From: Asanoa siamensis
GTDB taxonomy: Bacteria > Actinomycetota > Actinomycetes > Mycobacteriales > Micromonosporaceae
Assembly: GCF_016862555.1 (NCBI RefSeq)
Contig: NZ_BONE01000028.1
Coordinates: forward strand, 37,665 to 101,664
Direction: 5' to 3'
DNA: 64,000 nt
The number at the start of each line of letters is the position of its first letter. Within the stretch, counting starts at the first letter, position 1. This document shows positions 46,068 through 53,987 of the stretch, one piece after another. A model generated the notes under the pieces. The model made no database searches, was not told the origin of the DNA, and worked only from the letters and a program-made list of their open reading frames with translations. Made by a program: the position numbers and the translations under genes.

Positions 46068-47744
46068 TCACCGGTTCTGCCGGGGGAAGTGAGGGAGACG
46101 AATTGGGTCTTGTTTCACGCCCGGGACTCCGACGCTCCCGAGTGGCGAAACCAGGGTGCGGCGCTGAGGTAGCACCTCGATGAGGCCGCGCCGGCTGAGG
46201 TGCCGGATGGCGCGGCTGGTTGTCGCTAGGGATACGCCGTAGTGGGCTGCGATACGTTCACCGGTGGGCATTTGCGTGCCGGGCGGGTAGTGGCCGGCGG
46301 TAATGGCGTCGGCCAGTTGGTCAGCGATCCGTAACGGCAGCGGGCGGAGGTCGTCGGCCAGCGGTTGGAGTACGTCGACCGGCGGAACCGGTGTGGGGCG
46401 CCGGGGTCGAAGATGTGGCGGGCAGGCGGCCAGCTCGAAGAACCGGGTGCGCTGGTCGGGCGGTAGCGCGGCGAGCACCTGGTCGAGCGCCTGCTGGTGC
46501 GCCGTCTCGGGTTGGTGAAGGCTGTTCTCCCAGCGGCTCACGGTGGGTTGGGAGACGCTTATGAGCGCGCCGAGCCCTGCGCAAGTGAGTTCGAGGACCT
46601 GCCGCAGTGCGCTGATGGCCTCGGCATTCCAGGACATGCCGGGCGGGCGCGGCGCAGCCGCGCGGTCGGCGCCCCCGTCCGTACCGGATTGGCGCGGCGG
46701 GTACAGCAGCGTGGCGAAGGCGTGCCGGTCGGCGGGGCCGAGCGCGCGGAGTAGCCGTGTCAGCGCGACTCGAGCCAGGCGTGAGGGTTGTATTGAGCCA
46801 CGTTCCCAATGGGAAACTTGGCGGCGAGTGAAGCCGATGCATGCGGCGAGCTCGGCTCGGCTCATCTTTGTGGTTGCGCGCAGTGCGGCCACCGCGTGCG
46901 GTGGCCACGGCAGCACCTCACCGTTGCGGACAGTTCCGGCCAGGGTGATTGGACCGCCGGTTTCGCGGCTGTAGCTGGGTCTTCTACCGCGCCGCGGCGT
47001 GCCGCCGGCGATCGCGATCGCGATTCTACTGTGGACATGCTCTTTTCGTATCGTTCTATTGTCTCCCGACGTCGGGGTGGCCGCTGCCGGCAGAGGGTTC
47101 GTCTCCACCGCTTCAGCGGTCGCGTCCTTTCGCCCGCGCGGTGGCGCGGCTGACCACCGTGTCCTCCGCGGCTGATATTGAGCGCGCATCGGTGGTGCGG
47201 GACGCCAGGCTCGGCGATTTCCGGGATGGCCGGCGGGCGCCAGACGGATCCCGTCGAGCTGAACCCAGATCGTCCGGCGCAGAACGACCTCGCCGCTGTC
47301 GTCGAGTTGATCCCCATCGAGCCAGATCCAGCCGTCGTATGTGCTCCAATTGCTGTGGATCTGCAACAACCAGAACGGGAACGGCTCAAGCGCGAACTGA
47401 ACACTCGCGGCACGACCAATCCACAACAGCTGTCCCACCGTCGGTCGGGGCCGGTCGTCACAGAGCCCGCTGTGAGCGGTGTACCAGGCCAGGTAGGCGG
47501 TGCCGTCGCCGGGCGAGGGGCCATCGTCGGGCGTGCCGTGCTCGTTCGCGCCGGGTGTGCCGTTGCAGGAGGCGGCGGGTCGGGGATCGACCACCACCGC
47601 CGCTCCTTGCCCGCCGGCCGGTCGGCGGTCTCGCGCCGACGGCGGGGTGGTGCGGCTGGTGTAGGTCGGGTTGAAGGGCGGGTGGGCCGCGGCCGGAGCC
47701 GGCGGCTCACGTGGCGGCCGCCCTGGAGGCAACGGCAACCCCAC
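46068..47744 (-). CDS. Multi-HTH regulator: unknown domain, two XRE HTHs and a GntR-type wHTH
   Basis: Up to 558 residues. Residues about 80-175 form an unknown Trp-rich domain (TAYLAWYTAHSGLCDDRPR; PFWLLQIHSNWSTYDGWIWL). A Pro/Arg linker is followed by two lambda-repressor-like HTHs (MSRAELAACIGFTRRQVSHW; LTCAGLGALISVSQPTVSRW) about 100 residues apart, then a GntR-like winged helix at the C-terminus (PLRIADQLADAITAGHYPPG, MPTGERIAAHYGVSLATTSR). Three DNA-binding domains of two classes in one chain is unusual. The true start is uncertain: the first 75 residues are low-complexity and no clear ribosome site was found. It probably controls neighbouring genes; targets unknown. Confidence 0.68.
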   Translation of the reverse strand: MGLPLPPGRPPREPPAPAAAHPPFNPTYTSRTTPPSARDRRPAGGQGAAVVVDPRPAASCNGTPGANEHGTPDDGPSPGDGTAYLAWYTAHSGLCDDRPRPTVGQLLWIGRAASVQFALEPFPFWLLQIHSNWSTYDGWIWLDGDQLDDSGEVVLRRTIWVQLDGIRLAPAGHPGNRRAWRPAPPMRAQYQPRRTRWSAAPPRGRKDATAEAVETNPLPAAATPTSGDNRTIRKEHVHSRIAIAIAGGTPRRGRRPSYSRETGGPITLAGTVRNGEVLPWPPHAVAALRATTKMSRAELAACIGFTRRQVSHWERGSIQPSRLARVALTRLLRALGPADRHAFATLLYPPRQSGTDGGADRAAAPRPPGMSWNAEAISALRQVLELTCAGLGALISVSQPTVSRWENSLHQPETAHQQALDQVLAALPPDQRTRFFELAACPPHLRPRRPTPVPPVDVLQPLADDLRPLPLRIADQLADAITAGHYPPGTQMPTGERIAAHYGVSLATTSRAIRHLSRRGLIEVLPQRRTLVSPLGSVGVPGVKQDPIRLPHFPRQNR

Positions 47745-47810
47745 CGCCGCCTGGGCACAATGCCGGGAGTCGATGGGCGACCAGTCGAGGTGTGCTGACG
47801 GTCCACGGGT

Positions 47811-48656
47811 CTAGCGGCCATCTGGTTCGCGGCCGGCGGCGATGGCCACGGTTGCGGCATCGTGGTGGACGGACGCGTGCCGCAGCCGCAAGGGTTCGAG
47901 CCGGTCCAGAAAGTTCCGGACATGCGCGATGTACCGCCAGTCCACCGCGTCGGCGGGTTCAGTGACCTCTCGAAGCGCGCTCATCGCGTCCGCGGCTCGG
48001 CCGCACGCCATGAGCAGAGACACCAGCTGGACGGCGACCGTCAGGGCCGCGACGTTCTCGCGGGGGTCACCGTACGTGTCTTTCCAGGATTGCCAGGCGT
48101 CGGTGGCTAACGTGGTGCCTTCGGCGCAGCTGCCGTCGGCGTGCAGGTAGGCACCGAGGAGTAGCCGCGCGCGTATCACGTCGTCGACGTCGCCGTGTTC
48201 GCGCTGGAATGCAAGGAGCCGGCCCGCGAAGGTGATTGCCTCGTGGTGACGGTCGAGGCGGTGCGCAAGTACGGCGACCGCCTCGGTCGCGGCTGCCAGC
48301 TGGGCCGGACCGGCCACCTCGGACCGTAGCGCGGTGGCGTGGGCGTAGCGTGCCCATTCCAGAGCAGCTTGTGTATCGATAGCGGGGACGGGGCGGCCTG
48401 CGTCGCCGATGCTGTGGGGCAGCCGGCGCCCGGACCGTGGTGATCGCCGTCGCGGTGGATCGGTGGGTGTCGCGTGTACCGCACTGTCTGTGTAGAGGAG
48501 TGCGAGTTCGAGGAGACCGGCGTCAGCTTGCACGGTGGCGGGGTCGAGGCGGGAGAGGGATTGCGCTGCGCGCAGTGCGGCCTTGTGGTATCGGCGGTGG
48601 TGGTGGAGGGCGCGGACGTCGCGGATGATGCGGGCGTGCACGAGGTCAGTGGTCAC
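47811..48656 (-). CDS. Helical-repeat (TPR-like) protein, copy 2
   Basis: A 281-residue paralogue of 38336-39187 with the same helix pattern (HKAALRAAQSLSRLDPATVQ; LLELALLYTDSAVHATP; LEWARYAHATALRSEV; VAVLAHRLDRHHEAITFAGR; SLLMACGRAADAM). GTG start at 48656. It lies just downstream of the hairpin that ends the module-2 operon, so each decarboxylase module has one such gene within about 12 kb. Role as a regulator-associated sensor is inference. Confidence 0.72.
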   Translation of the reverse strand: MTTDLVHARIIRDVRALHHHRRYHKAALRAAQSLSRLDPATVQADAGLLELALLYTDSAVHATPTDPPRRRSPRSGRRLPHSIGDAGRPVPAIDTQAALEWARYAHATALRSEVAGPAQLAAATEAVAVLAHRLDRHHEAITFAGRLLAFQREHGDVDDVIRARLLLGAYLHADGSCAEGTTLATDAWQSWKDTYGDPRENVAALTVAVQLVSLLMACGRAADAMSALREVTEPADAVDWRYIAHVRNFLDRLEPLRLRHASVHHDAATVAIAAGREPDGR

Positions 48657-48691
48657 GGTTCCCCGTCGTCGGTTCTGTTATCGGTGGGTGT

Positions 48692-48735
48692 CGGTGTGGT
48701 GCGCCGCTTCGGGAGGGCTGCGGCGCACCACACCG
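48692..48735. terminator. 16-bp inverted repeat ending the module-2 operon
   Basis: CGGTGTGGTGCGCCGC (48692-48707) and GCGGCGCACCACACCG (48720-48735) pair perfectly around a 12-base loop, in the gap between the operon's last gene (ends 48774) and the helical-repeat gene. No T-run follows, so termination is likely but not proven. Confidence 0.6.
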
Positions 48736-48773
48736 CGGCGCCCTGTTACTGAGCCCGGGCCGCCCGGCGAGGC

Positions 48774-49559
48774 TCAGGGTCGTGTCGGGGCGCCGGGTCC
48801 CTGCCCCCGGCGGGGGGCGCGGCCGGGCCGCCGCGTCACGAGGGCAGGGACGTCGCATCGGTAGGCGGGTCGGCGTGCCCGGGCAGGGGTCTCCTGTGGG
48901 TGTGGCTGCCGCTGGCGGGGTTGAAGAGTTGTGGTGATCCAGCCGAGAGCAAGCCCGTCGTGGGGGTGGTCGACGGTGGCGATGGCAGCGACGTGTTCAG
49001 GCAGGTCGGCGAGCGCGTCGAGTAGACGCCGTTGACCCCACGTCGAGAGAGTCGCGGCCGGTCGCTCGAGCAGCAGCACCGCAGGGCGATGCAGCAATGC
49101 CCCGGCAAGATCGAGCAGGTAGCGGCGCTGGCGCGAGAGGGTCTGCGGCGGTTGGTCCGCGGCGCCGCGCAGTCCGACGCGGACCAGCGCGTCGTCGACG
49201 AGATCCTCGATGCTCAGGCCGCCGCCAGCTACCTGTCGCAGGTGTGTCCTGGCCCGCCGGGCCGCCGGATGGAGGGTTGCCGCGACGGTGGCGGCCCTAA
49301 GCGGCCGCGGCGTCCCACCAACGGTCTGGATCCGGGCCAGAGCCTGCGCCGGACCGGTCGGTGCGAGCGGAGTCTCACCGACCACGATGCGGCCGGTGTC
49401 CGGGCGCTGGATACCGGCGAACACCTCGAGCAGCAGTCGACCAGCCGGCGGCTCGCACACCACCGCCATCCGAGCGCCGAGAGGCAGCGTGAGGTTGACG
49501 TCGGCCAGGTGAGGTAGGACGGACAGGGAGGTCACGGCGAGTGCCGGGGTCCTGGTCAT
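48774..49559 (-). CDS. ABC-ATPase-like protein with broken catalytic motifs (distal copy)
   Basis: A 261-residue protein with the overall order of an ABC transporter ATPase but altered key residues. The Walker A position reads CEPPAGRLLLEVFAG instead of GxxGxGKST. The signature is TLSRQRRYLLDLAGALLHRP (LSGGQ to LSRQR), and Walker B is VLLLERP instead of LLLLDEP, so both the Mg-binding Asp and catalytic Glu are changed. ATP hydrolysis is unlikely. The C-terminal 60 residues are a basic tail. The ATG overlaps the preceding stop as ATGA (49556-49559). No membrane-domain gene of an ABC transporter is nearby. Probably a structural or regulatory subunit. Confidence 0.7.
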   Translation of the reverse strand: MTRTPALAVTSLSVLPHLADVNLTLPLGARMAVVCEPPAGRLLLEVFAGIQRPDTGRIVVGETPLAPTGPAQALARIQTVGGTPRPLRAATVAATLHPAARRARTHLRQVAGGGLSIEDLVDDALVRVGLRGAADQPPQTLSRQRRYLLDLAGALLHRPAVLLLERPAATLSTWGQRRLLDALADLPEHVAAIATVDHPHDGLALGWITTTLQPRQRQPHPQETPARARRPAYRCDVPALVTRRPGRAPRRGQGPGAPTRP

Positions 49560-50590
49560 GGCGCCGTCCGACGCGCCGCGCCGCGAATCTTGTTCCACGT
49601 CGCGGGGAGCCCGGAGGTGTCTCGGCTGAGTTCGGCGAGGACGGCCGCCACGACGGTGGAGGAATCGGCCCTGACGGTGCTGCCAGCACCGGGATCGGGG
49701 TATAGGCGCGGGAACCGGCCACCGCGGGTCAGGCGCCTGACCCGGGTGCCGTTGGTCACCGGAACGATCGCGACTTGCTCGGGTTCATGATTGCCGTCCC
49801 GCGGTGCGGCGATGTCGTCGCTGTCCGGCTCCCTCCGGAACACGATCGCGTCGCCGCATGCGGCTAACGTGTTCAGTTCGCGGACGGCCCCGGGGTAGGC
49901 GGTGGGATCGACCGTGATCCGGATGGCCGGCTCGGCACGGCGGATAGCCGCGGTGAGGTCGGTAACCGCCGCGCCCGCCGCCACGTCGGCCGGCAGGACG
50001 ATGTGGACCAGCCGGTAACGGGCGAGGTACGCGATCAGGTCAGCTCGGCGGCTGGTCAGCAGGTCGATAAGCGGGTGCTGGTCCGGCCGGTGTCGGATGG
50101 TGGCCAGGGTCCGCCCTTCGGGGATGATGACCCTGACGCCGGCCACCCCGGACAGCGCGAGGTGCTGGCGGTCGACGCCTGGCCACAGCGGGAGCAGACT
50201 TCCGGGCAGGGTAGAGGCCGGTGCCGACGGGGCCGTTCCCGCAGCGGCCAGGCGAAGTTGGGGCCGGGTGCGGGCAAGCTGGTGCAGGGTGCGCACCGTG
50301 GCGAGCTCATCGCCGCCGCGCAGCAGATACGGGCTCAGCGCGGTGAGCAATGCCGCCATTGTGTCGGCGTCGACGTCGACTCTTTGGTCTGGCTCGAGAT
50401 CGGTGTGCGCGATCAGGGTGCTGGCGAGGCGGCGCAGACCGGCGGGCCCGCCGACCTCGTGGGTGGGGTCGGAGGCGAGGAATCCGTGAGAGAAGTCGGC
50501 GAGCATGGCGACATCACCCGAACTGGTGGCCGAGGACCGCGCGGCGCCGGCCTGCAGTGCCGGGGGTTGGCGGTGGGCAAGGCGGTTCAT
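49556..50590 (-). CDS. Unknown protein between two ABC-like subunits
   Basis: A 344-residue protein with no recognised family. The N-terminal 130 residues are helical (VDADTMAALLTALSPYLLRG; LATVRTLHQLARTRPQLRLA). The rest looks alpha/beta (LSGVAGVRVIIPEGRTLATI; RYRLVHIVLPADV; RITVDPTAYPGAVRELNTLA; GDAIVFRREP), then VAIVPVTNGTRVRRL and DPGAGSTVRADSSTVVAAVL, vaguely like the end of a PfkB-type sugar kinase. That resemblance is too weak to name it. The start is ATG 50590, overlapping the upstream stop as ATGA; the frame continues to 51004 but is Arg/Pro-rich. Coupled at both ends to ABC-like genes, so the three products probably form one complex. Confidence 0.62.
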   Translation of the reverse strand: MNRLAHRQPPALQAGAARSSATSSGDVAMLADFSHGFLASDPTHEVGGPAGLRRLASTLIAHTDLEPDQRVDVDADTMAALLTALSPYLLRGGDELATVRTLHQLARTRPQLRLAAAGTAPSAPASTLPGSLLPLWPGVDRQHLALSGVAGVRVIIPEGRTLATIRHRPDQHPLIDLLTSRRADLIAYLARYRLVHIVLPADVAAGAAVTDLTAAIRRAEPAIRITVDPTAYPGAVRELNTLAACGDAIVFRREPDSDDIAAPRDGNHEPEQVAIVPVTNGTRVRRLTRGGRFPRLYPDPGAGSTVRADSSTVVAAVLAELSRDTSGLPATWNKIRGAARRTAP

Positions 50591-51351
50591 CGGCGGCCTC
50601 GCCCGGTCAGGGACAGCACGGCCGGGTCGTCGGTTCCTACGGGCAGGTCCGCGACCGCGATCGGCTTCTGCGGGCGGCCGTCGTTGACGGCTCTGACGTG
50701 GGTCGCGATTGCCGCGATGTCGGCGACCGCGGGCGCCAGGGACAGCACAGCGGTGTCTTGAGGCAGCTGTGTAAGCGCGTAGGTGAGGTGCTGGACCTCG
50801 CTGCTGGTCATTGAGGCGGCAGGGTCGTCGATGACGATGGCGGCCGGGTGTTGGGTCCAGGCAATCGCGAGATCGAGGAGCCGGCGGCTGCCGACAGTCA
50901 GGCTGTTCACGCTGTGCGTCGCGTGGTCCCGCAGGCCACACGCTGCCAGGATGCGGGTCGTTGCCTCGTGGCCGTCCCGCCCGCCCGGCGTCAGCGGGGA
51001 CCAAGCGGTCACGGCGCCGGCCACGGTGCCTGCTGCCACAGTGGCAGGCTCGCGGCGTACCAGGGCCAACGGCGCCGCCCGCCGGGTCCGCCCGGTGAGC
51101 GTCACACCGGCGACCGTCACTGCGCCGACGTGCGGCACGGATCCTTGGAGGATGCCGACGATAGCCGCGGAGACGTCGGTCGAGCAGATGATCGCTTCCC
51201 TGGCTCCGCGGCAGAGACGCAGTGTCAGCCCGTAGAGGGGCGGAACGTGGAGGCTGACATCGCTAAGGCACAGCATCGAAGGCGCCGGGAGGGCGGGCCC
51301 GGCCGTGGCATCGAGAGACCGGCGAAGCTCTGTAGCGGTCGGGGTTCTCAT
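50587..51351 (-). CDS. ABC-ATPase-like protein with broken catalytic motifs (proximal copy)
   Basis: A 254-residue ABC-type nucleotide-binding-domain relative. The Walker A region (REAIICSTDVSAAIVGILQG, 51-70) lacks Gly-x-Gly-Lys-Ser. The signature helix is SLTVGSRRLLDLAIAWTQHP (LSGGQ lost) and Walker B is IVIDDP (about 172-177), with Asp where the catalytic Glu should be. The overall order is otherwise that of an ABC ATPase. Start ATG 51351 overlaps the partner gene stop as ATGA (51348-51351). It differs from the distal copy, so the pair could form a heterodimer; neither half appears able to hydrolyse ATP. Confidence 0.7.
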   Translation of the reverse strand: MRTPTATELRRSLDATAGPALPAPSMLCLSDVSLHVPPLYGLTLRLCRGAREAIICSTDVSAAIVGILQGSVPHVGAVTVAGVTLTGRTRRAAPLALVRREPATVAAGTVAGAVTAWSPLTPGGRDGHEATTRILAACGLRDHATHSVNSLTVGSRRLLDLAIAWTQHPAAIVIDDPAASMTSSEVQHLTYALTQLPQDTAVLSLAPAVADIAAIATHVRAVNDGRPQKPIAVADLPVGTDDPAVLSLTGRGRR

Positions 51352-51899
51352 CGGCACACCTGGCATGTGGACGCGTCCGTTGGGATTCGCAGGCGGTAGG
51401 TGGTCCAGTCGGCGTCCCCGTCCTCGACCGTGAGTAGCCCGCTGGTGACGAGTGTGTGAAGGATGGTGCGTATGCCGATCTCGCGGGCGTGCACGGCTCG
51501 CGCGAGGCGCTGCGTGTCATGTGCGGTGAGGCGGATGGCGAGCGAGCCGGGAGTGCGCAGGGCGCTGTCTTCGACGAGAGCGCGGGCCAACGTCGAGGTG
51601 TGGCCGCCGGGCGCGGTGGTGGACACGACGGCGAGCCAGCCCATGGCGTAGCCATCCGGGTCACGTACTGGGTCCACGTCCATCGTTGGGCTGCCAGCTG
51701 CCAGCTCGGCGTCGGTGATCGTGATCCGTCCGGGTCCGCCGCAAGGCTGCTGGGCGATGACGTTGCAGCGCCAGCCGTTGCCGCTGCGGCTCTGGACGGC
51801 AACGATTGCCGTGCCCCCTCGGATGGCCAGGACGCGACGCCGCGGGTCATCTCCGGTCGGAGGAGGTCCGACGTGGCCGAGTTTCACGTTGGTGGTCAT
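51348..51899 (-). CDS. Small partner protein of decarboxylase 2 (unknown family)
   Basis: A 183-residue paralogue of 25070-25660. The match covers DDPRRRVLAIRGGTAIV, GWRCNVIAQQ, MDVDPVRDPDGYAMGWLAVV and GGHTSTLARALVED, ending in a winged-helix-like segment (IGIRTILHTLVTSGLLTVED). Start at ATG 51899, sharing one base with the decarboxylase stop (TGATG); the longer frame to 52157 is rejected as it covers the decarboxylase gene. A C-terminal CQVC could bind metal. Strict pairing with the decarboxylase in both modules suggests a joint function. Confidence 0.72.
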   Translation of the reverse strand: MTTNVKLGHVGPPPTGDDPRRRVLAIRGGTAIVAVQSRSGNGWRCNVIAQQPCGGPGRITITDAELAAGSPTMDVDPVRDPDGYAMGWLAVVSTTAPGGHTSTLARALVEDSALRTPGSLAIRLTAHDTQRLARAVHAREIGIRTILHTLVTSGLLTVEDGDADWTTYRLRIPTDASTCQVCR

Positions 51900-53200
51900 C
51901 AGGGCCGTCCTGTCGTGACGTCGTCGGGTGGGGGTACGGCCCGGCGCATCTGCCGAGGTAGGCCGCTGGCCGCGCGCGCAGGGCTTGCTGCTTTCAACGC
52001 GGCGAGGTCCGCGCACAGCGCGTCGATCTGGGTCCGGGTGATCCCCGGCATGCACATGAGGTGGCTGATTTGGCCGCTGGCCGCGAGATGCCATTTGGTC
52101 GTCAGCTCGTCGGTAGGGCGGTCGATCACGACGGTCATTCCGTGCAGGTGCCGCCACGCTGGCCAGCCGATGTCCTTGAGCCGGTCAACGGCATAGATCG
52201 CGGTTTCCCGTGCCTCGTGTGCGCGTTGACGGTGCCGGTCCAGGCCGAGGACGTCGAGCGCCCACCACAAATGCAGGGGGGCGTGGCCGGATCGCGAGTT
52301 GGCCAGGGTGACCGAGGTGTCGAGGTAGTCGACCCAATGTCCAGGGATGCGTGCGCTGGCTCGCACGATCAGGACGCCACAGGGCATCGGGGTGCCGAGG
52401 AACTTGTGGCCGCTGGCGGAGATGGAATCGGCGCCGTCGGCCATGTCGAATCCTGGTCTCGCGTCCGGTGGCAGCAGGGCCAGCGTGAAGCCGCTGAGGG
52501 CGGCATCCGCATGGATATACGCGCGGTAGATTCGCGCCTCCCGCAGCACGGTGCGGATGCCGGGGATGTCGTCGACGGCCTCGGTCATCGTGGTGCCGAC
52601 GGTGGCGACCACGATGGCTGGCCTGTCGCGGTAACCGTGGACCGCGGCGGCGAGGTCGCGTGGGTCGAGGGCGCCGCGCTGGTCGGCGGCTACCGCGACG
52701 CCAGTCATGCCGAGTTGGTCCAGTACCGCGGGAACTGATGCGTGGGCGGCGTCGGAGTAGTAGACGATCCCCTTGGGATAGATGCGCTGGCCGTTGAGGA
52801 GGCCGTATTCGATGCCGGCGTACCCGCCGCTGGTGACAAACCCCCACCGATCGCCGGGCGGTGCGCGGAAAAGGTCCGCACAGAGTTCGACGACTCTGCG
52901 TTCGAAGAGCTTGGAATGCGCGGGGAACGCCGAGCCAGAGAATGGATCGCCGAGGTTGTTGAGCAGCCGCGGGGCCAGTGCCGAGAGTCCGCTGTAGTCG
53001 ATGTCGAAGGCGGCGGGGAACCCGAGGTTGTTGGCACGATGCCCGTCGAGCTCAGCAGCGAAAGCGTTGACGACGTCCTCCGCACGGCGAATCCGCTCAT
53101 CGCTATCGGTGCTGCCTCCCGCTTGGTGAATCAGGTCAGCGAGCGGCTGGCCGGCATCGTTGCTGTCCTCAAGGGCGGGCGCGGGGAGTGTCGTGGTCAC
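51899..53200 (-). CDS. PLP-dependent decarboxylase, histidine-decarboxylase-like (module 2)
   Basis: A 433-residue paralogue of 25657-26940. PLP Lys is K266 (SISASGHKFLG), ring-stacking His H153 (SDAAHASV), Asp D232 (HADAALSG). Shared segments include NLGFPAAFDIDYS, GFVTSGGYAGIEYGLLNGQ, ATVGTTMTEAVDD, NSRSGHAPLHLW and HLAASGQISHLMCMPGITRT. All catalytic residues are present, so it should be active; the substrate is probably histidine or a close analogue. ATG start overlaps the stop of the 254-residue unknown (53197-53200). Confidence 0.85.
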   Translation of the reverse strand: MTTTLPAPALEDSNDAGQPLADLIHQAGGSTDSDERIRRAEDVVNAFAAELDGHRANNLGFPAAFDIDYSGLSALAPRLLNNLGDPFSGSAFPAHSKLFERRVVELCADLFRAPPGDRWGFVTSGGYAGIEYGLLNGQRIYPKGIVYYSDAAHASVPAVLDQLGMTGVAVAADQRGALDPRDLAAAVHGYRDRPAIVVATVGTTMTEAVDDIPGIRTVLREARIYRAYIHADAALSGFTLALLPPDARPGFDMADGADSISASGHKFLGTPMPCGVLIVRASARIPGHWVDYLDTSVTLANSRSGHAPLHLWWALDVLGLDRHRQRAHEARETAIYAVDRLKDIGWPAWRHLHGMTVVIDRPTDELTTKWHLAASGQISHLMCMPGITRTQIDALCADLAALKAASPARAASGLPRQMRRAVPPPDDVTTGRP

Positions 53201-53961
53201 AGTCTCGGCTCCTCGTTCAGCAGCAGGGTGTGGAGAGCGTGAAGGCGATTCCAGAAGGCCGACATGTCGTGCCAGTGGACGCCGGCTGGTCGTTGAACGC
53301 GTTCCCAGTCGGCGGTGAACACGCTCGCGAGACCCGCGCCGACGACGGCGTTGCTGTAGACGGTCATCTCGTTGAAGCCATCGGCGCCGAGACGATCGAT
53401 CTGCATCACCGTGTTGTCACGGAGCCAGGCGTAGCAGGTTCCTGGCACGTCCTTTTGAGCGCCGACGGTTTCGGGATCCCACGGTTGGCGGCGATGGTCC
53501 AGTGTGGACAGGGCAATGCCGAGGTAGAACGCCTGGCCGGAGGACTCGTCGTAGCGATTGGCCAGTTGCGTAGCGGGGTCGAACGACCCAGCGGCGATGT
53601 AGTCGCGAGCGTTGGACTCGACCCGGAACAACAACTGCTTCGGATCGCTGAGGTCCGGCTCGTCATCGACCATCAGCGTTGCCGCCACGACGGCGAACGA
53701 TGAACCCGGCAAGGGCCGCAGTGGTGCGGGGTCGACGAACAGGATCGCGACGGCGTGCGGGCACACCGGTTGAGCCCTGCGTTGCTGCCACGCGTAGTGG
53801 CCCTGGCGTACGTTCATCGCCCGCAGACGGTTCGCTGCTGCTCCCCGAGCCGCCGCCGCGTCGAGGGTGCCAAGCGGGTCGGGCCCAGGGTCGGAGCGAT
53901 AAGCGGCGTAGGACTCGTCGGCTTGCTGGTTCCAGGCGCCCAGGTGCGAGTGAGTGGGCAT
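53197..53961 (-). CDS. Unknown 254-residue protein upstream of decarboxylase 2
   Basis: No family recognised. The N-terminus is hydrophilic and helical (HLGAWNQQADESYAAYRSDP), then a mixed alpha/beta part (CPHAVAILFVDPAPLRPLPG; SFAVVAATLMVDDEP; LLFRVESNARDYIAAGSFDP; GQAFYLGIALSTLDHRRQPW; CYAWLRDNTVMQIDRLGADG). There is no signal peptide or membrane helix. It lies 26 bases after the permease and overlaps the decarboxylase gene, so it should be made with both. Module 1 has no equivalent. Confidence 0.6.
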   Translation of the reverse strand: MPTHSHLGAWNQQADESYAAYRSDPGPDPLGTLDAAAARGAAANRLRAMNVRQGHYAWQQRRAQPVCPHAVAILFVDPAPLRPLPGSSFAVVAATLMVDDEPDLSDPKQLLFRVESNARDYIAAGSFDPATQLANRYDESSGQAFYLGIALSTLDHRRQPWDPETVGAQKDVPGTCYAWLRDNTVMQIDRLGADGFNEMTVYSNAVVGAGLASVFTADWERVQRPAGVHWHDMSAFWNRLHALHTLLLNEEPRL

Positions 53962-53987
53962 GACGCGACACCTCCCCTGCGGCGCGG

